Origin: Prescottella equi
GTDB lineage: Bacteria; Actinomycetota; Actinomycetes; Mycobacteriales; Mycobacteriaceae
Assembly: GCF_002094305.1 (NCBI RefSeq)
Contig: NZ_LWTX01000003.1
Span: 434,001-498,000, forward strand
Reading direction: 5' to 3'
DNA: 64,000 nucleotides
The notes under the pieces are model-generated. The model had not been told where the DNA came from and searched no databases. It saw only the letters and a program-made list of their open reading frames with translations. Made by a program: the position numbers and the translations under genes. Positions 58,465 to 64,000 of the stretch are shown piece after piece (within the stretch, counting starts at the first letter, position 1; each line of letters opens with the position of its first letter).

Positions 58465-59952
58465 TCAACCCCTCTGCAATCCGGCCGCGATGACGGCTCG
58501 TCCGATCGGTGCCGCGACGGAGCCGCCCGTTGCGGCGAGTGCCCGGTCACCGCCGTCCTCCACGATGACCGCGATCGCGACCGTCGGATTCTGCGCGGGC
58601 GCGAAGCCGATGTACCAGGCGTGCGGCGGGGTGTTGCGCGGGTCGTTGCCGTGTTCGGCGGTGCCCGTCTTGGACGCGATCTGTACGCCCGGGATCTTGC
58701 CCTGACCGGCGGTGTTGTTCTCCGAGCCGATCATCAGCTGCGTCAGCGTCGACGCCACCTCGGGCGAGACGGCCCGGCCCAGCGACTTGGGGCTCGTGGT
58801 CGCCAGGTTCGACAGGTCCGGCCCCTGCAGCTGCGATACCAGGTGCGACTCCATCCGCATGCCGCCGTTCGCGATGGTCGCCGCGATCTCCGCGTTCTGC
58901 AGCGGCGTCAGCGCGACATCGCGCTGGCCGATGCTGGACTGACCGAGTGCCGCGTCGTCGGGAATGGAGCCGATCGTGCTGTCCGCGACCGGGATCGGGA
59001 TGCCCGGGGTGCCCGGCCCGATACCGAAGGCCTTGGCCTGCTCGGCCAGCGCGTCGGAGCCGGTCTTGATGCCCAGCTCGACGAACGCGGTGTTGCACGA
59101 GCGGGCGAACGCCTCCCGCAGCGATGCCGTGGCGCCGCCGCCGCACGTGGTGCCGTTGTAGTTCTCGAGCGTCGTCGACGTGCCGGGCAGCGTGATGTTC
59201 GGGGCCGCGGTCAGCTGTTCGTCCGGGTTGGCGCCGTTCTCCAGCGCCGCCGCCGTGACGACGACCTTGAACGTCGAGCCCGGCGGGTACGTCGCGGACA
59301 CCGCGCGGTTGAGCATCGGCCTGTCCGGGTCGGAGTTCAGTTCGTCCCATGCCGCCGACGTCTCGGCGCCGTCGTGGCTCGACAGTGTGTTGGGGTCGTA
59401 GCTGGGCGTGCTGGCCATCGCGAGGATGTTGCCGGTGCTCGGTTCGATCGCCACGACCGAGCCGGTGTAGCCCTTCGCGGTCAGCTCGTCGTAGGCGACC
59501 TGCTGCATCACCGGATCGATCGTGCTGACCACGTTGCCGCCACGTGGATCGCGACCCGACACCAGATCGAAGAAGCGCTTGCTGAACAACCGGTTGTCGG
59601 AGCCGTTGAGGACCGGGTCCTCGGCCTTCTCGAGGCCGGCGCTGCCGTACTGCATCGAGTAGAAGCCGGTGACCGGCGCGTTCGCGAACGGGCTCGACGG
59701 CGCCGCCGGATTCGGCGGGTACACCCGCAGGTACTTGTAGCGGTCGTCGGTCGGGACCGAGGACGCGAGCACCTGCCCACCGGCCGAGATCTGGCCGCGC
59801 TGGCGCGAGTACTCGTCGAGCAGCACCCGCGAGTTCCGCGGGTCGCCGCGCAGATCGTCGGCCTTGATGACCTGCACGTAGGTGGCGTTGGCGAGCAGCG
59901 CAGCGACCATCACCATGACGGCCAGTGCGACGCGGCGGAGGGGAGTGTTCAT
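58465..59952 (-). CDS. pbpA: Penicillin-binding protein A (transpeptidase)
   Basis: The 495-residue class B PBP has an N-terminal membrane anchor (about 8-25), a PBP dimer region and a transpeptidase domain. The catalytic motifs are STFK (PPGSTFKVV), SCN (FARSCNTAF) and KTG (IASKTGTAE). It cross-links peptidoglycan with RodA, whose gene overlaps it by four bases. Confidence 0.96.
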   Translation of the reverse strand: MNTPLRRVALAVMVMVAALLANATYVQVIKADDLRGDPRNSRVLLDEYSRQRGQISAGGQVLASSVPTDDRYKYLRVYPPNPAAPSSPFANAPVTGFYSMQYGSAGLEKAEDPVLNGSDNRLFSKRFFDLVSGRDPRGGNVVSTIDPVMQQVAYDELTAKGYTGSVVAIEPSTGNILAMASTPSYDPNTLSSHDGAETSAAWDELNSDPDRPMLNRAVSATYPPGSTFKVVVTAAALENGANPDEQLTAAPNITLPGTSTTLENYNGTTCGGGATASLREAFARSCNTAFVELGIKTGSDALAEQAKAFGIGPGTPGIPIPVADSTIGSIPDDAALGQSSIGQRDVALTPLQNAEIAATIANGGMRMESHLVSQLQGPDLSNLATTSPKSLGRAVSPEVASTLTQLMIGSENNTAGQGKIPGVQIASKTGTAEHGNDPRNTPPHAWYIGFAPAQNPTVAIAVIVEDGGDRALAATGGSVAAPIGRAVIAAGLQRG

Positions 59953-61391
59953 TGGCGACCCAGCATTTCCGTCGGGGCGTCCGCGATGGGCGCGGGCCCC
60001 TTCTTCTTGGGTGCGGCGGGAGTGCGGGCGGCGTCGGAGATCTTCATCAGCAGCGCCAGCAGCAGGTAGTTCGCGAGCAGCGACGACCCGCCGTACGACA
60101 CGAACGGCGTGGTGAGACCGGTCAGCGGGATCAGCTTGGTGACGCCACCGACGACGACGAACACCTGGATCGCGATCGTGAACGACAGCCCCGCCGCCAG
60201 CAGCTTGCCGAAGCTGTCGCGCACCGCGAGCGCGGTGCGCAGGCCGCGGACCACCAGGATCAGGAACAGCATGAGCACCGCGGCCAACCCGATCAGGCCC
60301 AGTTCCTCACCGATCGCGGCGACGATGAAGTCGGTCTTCGCGAACGGCACCTGCGACGGGCGGCCGCTGCCCAGTCCGGTACCGGCGATACCGCCGGTGG
60401 CCAGGCCGAACAGTGACTGCGAGATCTGGTAGCCGGTGTTCTGGTAGTCGCCGAGCGGGTCCAGCCACGTGTTCACGCGCACCCGGACGTGCCCGAACAT
60501 CTGGTACGCCAGGAAGAACCCGACCACGAGCAGGGCGCCGCCGATCAGCAGCCAGCCGGCTCGTTCGGTCGCGATGTAGAGCATCACCAGCACGGTGCCG
60601 AAGACCAGCAGCGATGTGCCGAGATCCTTCTCGAACACCATGATGCCCACCGAGACGATCCATGCCACGAGGATCGGGCCGAGGTCGCGGGCGCGGGGCA
60701 GATCCATGCCGAGGAAGTGCCGGCCGGCGGTGGTGAAGAGGTCGCGCTTGGCGACCAGCACCGCCGCGAAGAAGATGATCAGCAGGATCTTCGCGAACTC
60801 GCCCGGCTGGATGCTGAATCCGGGCAACCGGATCCAGATCTTGGCGCCGTTGACCTCGGAGAACCGGGACGGCAGCAACGCCGGGATCGCCAACAGCACC
60901 AGGCCGGCGAGACCCACGGTGTAGCTGTAGCGCGCGAGCAGACGGTAGTCCCGCAGGAAGATCAGCACCGCGACGAAGCCGCCGACGGCCAGAGCCGTCC
61001 ACAGCACCTGCTGGTTCGCGTCCGGGGACGGAATCGGCAGCCCCTGGTACACGGCGTTCTCGGCGTCGGCCAGGTCGAGTCGGTGGATCAGCACCAGCCC
61101 GAGGCCGTTGAGCAACGCGACGATCGGCAGCAGCAGCGGATCCGCGTACGGCGCGTACCGGCGCACCGCGAGATGCGCGACGACGAAGACCGCGGCGTAG
61201 GTGAGCCCGTACTTCGCGAGATCCCAGGTGATGGTCTGCTCCTGGCTGGCCTCGACCAGCACCAGCGAGATCGTGGTGATGGCGATCGCGCAGAGGATCA
61301 AGATCAGTTCGGTGTTCCGCCGCGTCGACTGCGTCGGCGGGGGAGCGAAACCGCCGGGCGGACTGGGGAACGGTGCATCGGACGTGGACAT
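59949..61391 (-). CDS. rodA: RodA peptidoglycan glycosyltransferase (SEDS family)
   Basis: The 480-residue protein has about twelve membrane helices. The SEDS signatures include FVSYGGSSLLANYLLLALL near the end and the catalytic-loop region LDPLGDYQNTGYQISQSLF. It polymerises lipid II, paired with PbpA. It overlaps pstP by one base. Confidence 0.95.
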   Translation of the reverse strand: MSTSDAPFPSPPGGFAPPPTQSTRRNTELILILCAIAITTISLVLVEASQEQTITWDLAKYGLTYAAVFVVAHLAVRRYAPYADPLLLPIVALLNGLGLVLIHRLDLADAENAVYQGLPIPSPDANQQVLWTALAVGGFVAVLIFLRDYRLLARYSYTVGLAGLVLLAIPALLPSRFSEVNGAKIWIRLPGFSIQPGEFAKILLIIFFAAVLVAKRDLFTTAGRHFLGMDLPRARDLGPILVAWIVSVGIMVFEKDLGTSLLVFGTVLVMLYIATERAGWLLIGGALLVVGFFLAYQMFGHVRVRVNTWLDPLGDYQNTGYQISQSLFGLATGGIAGTGLGSGRPSQVPFAKTDFIVAAIGEELGLIGLAAVLMLFLILVVRGLRTALAVRDSFGKLLAAGLSFTIAIQVFVVVGGVTKLIPLTGLTTPFVSYGGSSLLANYLLLALLMKISDAARTPAAPKKKGPAPIADAPTEMLGRQ

Positions 61392-62818
61392 CAGCTACCG
61401 GTCCTGCAGTTCTGCCCGGGGATCTGTTCGACGGGCGCGGGCGTCGGCGCGGGTGCCGCCGTGGTCGGCGCGGCCCCTTCGGGAGCCGGCGGTGCGACCT
61501 CGGTGGTGGGTGCGGGCGACTCGGCCGGCGGCAGCGGGGTCGGTGTCGGCGTCGGTTCGGGCGTGCACAGCGGCAGCAGGTCGCTCGCGACGAGCCGTCG
61601 CATCTGTTCCGTCGCGTCGTCCTTGGTGCCCGACGGCAGACCCGCCCGCACCTGCTCGCGCGCGGACGGTCGCAGGTCGTCGACCGTCAGCACGTGACAG
61701 TCGCTCGGTGCGCTGCCGGGGTCGACGATCCGCAGGGTGCCGTCGTCGGCGATACACCCGATCAGTGCGCTCTCCTGCAGCGAGTAGCCGAGGAACGAGC
61801 CCGGAATGCCCTGCAGCACGGTGACCCGGTCGTCGGAGGTCCCGACGTAGTAGTAGTTGCGGATCATGTTCCGGCCCACGAAGAGCCCGGCGACGAGCAG
61901 GACCACCAGGCCGAGCCCGATCAGCGTCCAGCGCAGCTTGTGCGACTTCTTCGGCGGAGCTTCGGGCGTGGGAGCGACCCGCTTGGGCGCCGCGCGCGGC
62001 GGGCGCATCGCCGCGGCCCGCCCGGCCGCCGTGTTCGGGGGAGGCGTGTCCTCCTCCTCGTCGGACGCCGCACCACCGACGATCGGGTGACTCTGCCCGT
62101 AGTCGAGGTCGATGACGTCGGCGACGATGACGGTGACGTTGTCCGGTCCGCCACTGCGCAGGGCCAGTTCGATGAGCCGGTCGGCGCACTCGTCGTTGGT
62201 GCCCTCGCGCATCGTGTTGGCGATGGTCTCGTCGCTCACGACGTCGGACAGGCCGTCCGAGCACAGCAGGTAGCGGTCCCCGGCGCGGGCCTCGCGCACC
62301 GTGAGCGTCGGCTCGATCTCGTTGCCGGTGAGGGCCCGCATGATGAGCGAACGCTGCGGATGGGTGTGTGCCTGCTCGGCGGTGATGCGGCCCTCGTCGA
62401 CGAGGGACTGCACGAACGTGTCGTCGCGGGTGATCTGGGTGAGCTGGTCGTCGCGCAGCAGGTACGCCCGCGAATCGCCGATGTGGACCAGGCCCAGCTT
62501 GCTGCCCGCGAACAGGATCGCGGTGAGCGTGGTGCCCATGCCCTCGAGCTCGGGATCTTCCTCGACGTGGTCGGCGATGGTGGCATTGCCCTCGTGGGTC
62601 GCGGCCTCGAGCTTGCCCAGCAGATCGCCGCCGGGCTCGTCGTCGTCGAGGTGCGCGAGCGCGGCGATCATCAGCTGCGACGCGACCTCGCCGGCCGCGT
62701 GCCCGCCCATGCCGTCGGCGAGCGCCAACAGTCGCGCACCGGCGTACACGGAATCCTCGTTGTTCGCGCGGACGAGACCGCGGTCGCTTCGGGCCGCGTA
62801 GCGGAGGACAAGGGTCAC
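61391..62818 (-). CDS. pstP: PP2C-type Ser/Thr phosphatase PstP
   Basis: The 475-residue protein has a GTG start overlapping the fhaB stop. The PP2C domain is about 1-240, with metal-binding RANNEDS, ADGMGGHAAG, CSDGLSD and GGPDNVTV. One membrane helix lies at about 307-330. The extracellular part ends in a Pro/Thr/Ala-rich tail. It removes phosphates placed by PknA and PknB. Confidence 0.96.
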   Translation of the reverse strand: MTLVLRYAARSDRGLVRANNEDSVYAGARLLALADGMGGHAAGEVASQLMIAALAHLDDDEPGGDLLGKLEAATHEGNATIADHVEEDPELEGMGTTLTAILFAGSKLGLVHIGDSRAYLLRDDQLTQITRDDTFVQSLVDEGRITAEQAHTHPQRSLIMRALTGNEIEPTLTVREARAGDRYLLCSDGLSDVVSDETIANTMREGTNDECADRLIELALRSGGPDNVTVIVADVIDLDYGQSHPIVGGAASDEEEDTPPPNTAAGRAAAMRPPRAAPKRVAPTPEAPPKKSHKLRWTLIGLGLVVLLVAGLFVGRNMIRNYYYVGTSDDRVTVLQGIPGSFLGYSLQESALIGCIADDGTLRIVDPGSAPSDCHVLTVDDLRPSAREQVRAGLPSGTKDDATEQMRRLVASDLLPLCTPEPTPTPTPLPPAESPAPTTEVAPPAPEGAAPTTAAPAPTPAPVEQIPGQNCRTGS

Positions 62819-63282
62819 GGGCGGAGCTCGATCACGGTCTTGCCGACGCGCACCGGCGTGCCGAGCGGAACCCGGACGGCCGTCGTCACCTTCGCCCGGT
62901 CCAGGTAGGTGCCGTTGGTGGAACCGAGATCCTCGACGTACCAATCCGTGCCGCGCGGAGACAGCCGGGCGTGCCGCGTCGACGCGTAGTCGTCCGTCAG
63001 CACCAGCGTGGAGTCGTCGGCCCGCCCGATCAGAACCGGTTGTGTCCCGAGAGTGATGCGGGTACCGGCGAGTGCCCCCTGCGTCACGACGAGGTTCTTC
63101 GCGACCTTGGTCCGTCCGAGCGACGGCAGAACCGACGACGTACGCGAGTAACGCGGAGCGGGGCGGGCAACGCCCGCACCCGCATAGATGTCGCTGCGCA
63201 GCGTCTTGATCACTGCCCAGACGAAGAGCCAGAGCAGCAGCAGGAAGCCTGCTCGCGTCAGCTGGAGTATCAATCCCTGCAC
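62815..63282 (-). CDS. fhaB: FHA-domain membrane protein FhaB (FipA)
   Basis: The 155-residue protein has one N-terminal membrane helix (about 8-26) and a C-terminal FHA domain (VLIGRADDSTLVLTDDYAST and LGSTNGTYLD) that binds phosphothreonine. It is the first gene after the fhaA gap; 163 bp without a gene separate it from fhaA and should hold a promoter. Confidence 0.94.
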   Translation of the reverse strand: MQGLILQLTRAGFLLLLWLFVWAVIKTLRSDIYAGAGVARPAPRYSRTSSVLPSLGRTKVAKNLVVTQGALAGTRITLGTQPVLIGRADDSTLVLTDDYASTRHARLSPRGTDWYVEDLGSTNGTYLDRAKVTTAVRVPLGTPVRVGKTVIELRP

Positions 63283-63445
63283 TGCTCGACACCTCCTTCG
63301 GGGGGACGGCGGCGCGGATGCGCAACCGGGGCATTTTCAGCTGGCTGCATCATATGTTGAAGCCGGCGGCGGTGATCATGATCTTGGGCCGCACCCCGTG
63401 TCCGGGATGCGGCTTTCGCGGGGTGACGGGCGGCGTCTGCCGTGG

Positions 63446-64000
63446 TCAGAGGATGCGCACCAGGATTTCGGAGTGCCCGGCGCGAATCACGTCACCGTCC
63501 GCGAGCTGCCAGTCCTGCACCGGCGAACCGTTGACGGTGGTGCCGTTCGTGGAACCCAGGTCCGAGAGCATCGCGACCTGGCCGTCCCAGCGGATGTCGA
63601 AGTGCCGACGCGAGACCCCGGTGTCGGGCAGGCGGAACTGCGCGTCCTGGCCGCGTCCGACGATGTTGTTGCCGTCCCGCAGCTGGTAGAAGCGTCCGCT
63701 TCCGTCCTCGAGCTGCAGCGTCGCGGTGAAGGTGCGTCCCGCCTCGGGCGTGTAGCCGGCCTGGTAGCCCTGGCCGTAACCCTGCTCGTACCCCGGCTGG
63801 CTGTAGGCCTGGTTGTATCCGGCCTGGTCGTAGTCGCCCTGCTGATACTCGCCCTGCTGATAGTCGTAGTCGGCGTAGCCCTGCTGCTGGTCGTACTGCT
63901 GGTCGTAGCCCTGCTGGTACTCGCCCTGCGGCTGGTAGCCCTGCTGGTAGCCGGGGTACTGGCCCGGGTACGGCTGTTGCTGGTCGTACCCCTGCTGGTC
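63446..64000 (-). CDS. fhaA: FhaA FHA-domain protein, 5' part outside window
   Basis: The 184 C-terminal residues are visible. First comes a Gln/Gly/Tyr-rich tract (YQQGY and DQQQGY type units), then an FHA domain (NIVGRGQDAQFRLPDTGVSR, LGSTNGTTVN) ending VIRAGHSEILVRIL. In mycobacteria FhaA binds the phosphorylated pseudokinase of MurJ. The N-terminal DUF3662 domain lies beyond the window. Confidence 0.95.
   Translation of the reverse strand, partial: DQQGYDQQQPYPGQYPGYQQGYQPQGEYQQGYDQQYDQQQGYADYDYQQGEYQQGDYDQAGYNQAYSQPGYEQGYGQGYQAGYTPEAGRTFTATLQLEDGSGRFYQLRDGNNIVGRGQDAQFRLPDTGVSRRHFDIRWDGQVAMLSDLGSTNGTTVNGSPVQDWQLADGDVIRAGHSEILVRIL

Noticed and set aside
57085-60069. Very long plus-strand open frame opposite pknA and pbpA
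   Set aside because: It is an Arg/Gly-rich antisense shadow of well-identified minus-strand genes caused by high GC.

Overview
This is a high-GC actinobacterial chromosome window centred on the replication origin. Gene order (DUF6049-murJ-sigM-rsmA-trxB-trxA-cwlM-GNAT-parB-parA-rsmG-jag-yidC-yidD-rnpA-rpmH-dnaA-dnaN-recF-DUF721-gyrB-gyrA-DUF3566-tRNA-Ile-tRNA-Ala-ppiA-crgA-pabA-pknB-pknA-pbpA-rodA-pstP-fhaB-fhaA) matches the Mycobacterium tuberculosis Rv3909-Rv0020c block. The gnd gene between dnaN and recF and the protein style point to Rhodococcus or a close relative. The species cannot be fixed from the window.

Layout. 1-5.6 kb: cell-wall export genes (DUF6049 protein and a MurJ flippase fused to a pseudokinase). 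5.66-14.46 kb: an ECF sigma factor gene (sigM) cut in two by an 8.2-kb phage-satellite-like island. The island carries two tyrosine recombinases, a repressor with a divergent operator region, an excisionase, a winged-helix protein followed by an iteron array, a short WhiB-like protein, several small proteins, and only two virion-type genes (capsid and capsid-decoration). 14.5-21.5 kb: the anti-sigma factor, an ABC exporter flanked by two TetR genes, thioredoxin reductase/thioredoxin and the MurA regulator CwlM. 21.6-28.4 kb: the parABS centromere region. It has many parS-like sites, two rsmG copies sharing a nearly identical 582-bp segment, a secreted lipase and a decayed fragment of a second lipase. 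28.5-33.8 kb: jag-yidC-yidD-rnpA-rpmH facing away from dnaA, with oriC in the dnaA-dnaN gap. 33.8-46.8 kb: dnaN-gnd-recF-DUF721 and gyrB-gyrA-DUF3566, interrupted by a three-gene module of a ferritin-like diiron protein, a ferredoxin reductase and an alpha/beta hydrolase. 46.9-53.2 kb: two tRNAs with a DLW-39-like peptide between them, a ketosteroid-isomerase-like gene with a KstR-type operator, a tandem-TetR regulator, a secreted lipase, ppiA, rhomboid and PH-domain genes. 53.2-64 kb: crgA, DUF881, pabA and the leftward fhaA-fhaB-pstP-rodA-pbpA-pknA-pknB cell-shape/phosphosignalling operon. fhaA runs off the right edge.

How the parts connect. MurJ with its pseudokinase (left end), CwlM, PknA/PknB, PstP and FhaA/FhaB are the known parts of the mycobacterial phosphorylation circuit that controls peptidoglycan precursor supply. 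RodA/PbpA and CrgA are its elongation and division outputs. The origin, parS cluster, gyrase and dnaA/dnaN form the replication-segregation core.

The most unusual items are: (1) the compact capsid-only island inside sigM, with recognisable att core, integrase arm-type repeats, operators and iterons, whose precise excision would restore a 193-codon SigM; (2) the duplicated rsmG whose start codon lies in a parS site; (3) the dense clustering of CTCGAG in the origin intergenic regions; (4) two perfect DnaA boxes between the PH-domain gene and crgA; (5) the putative diiron oxygenase module next to gyrB.
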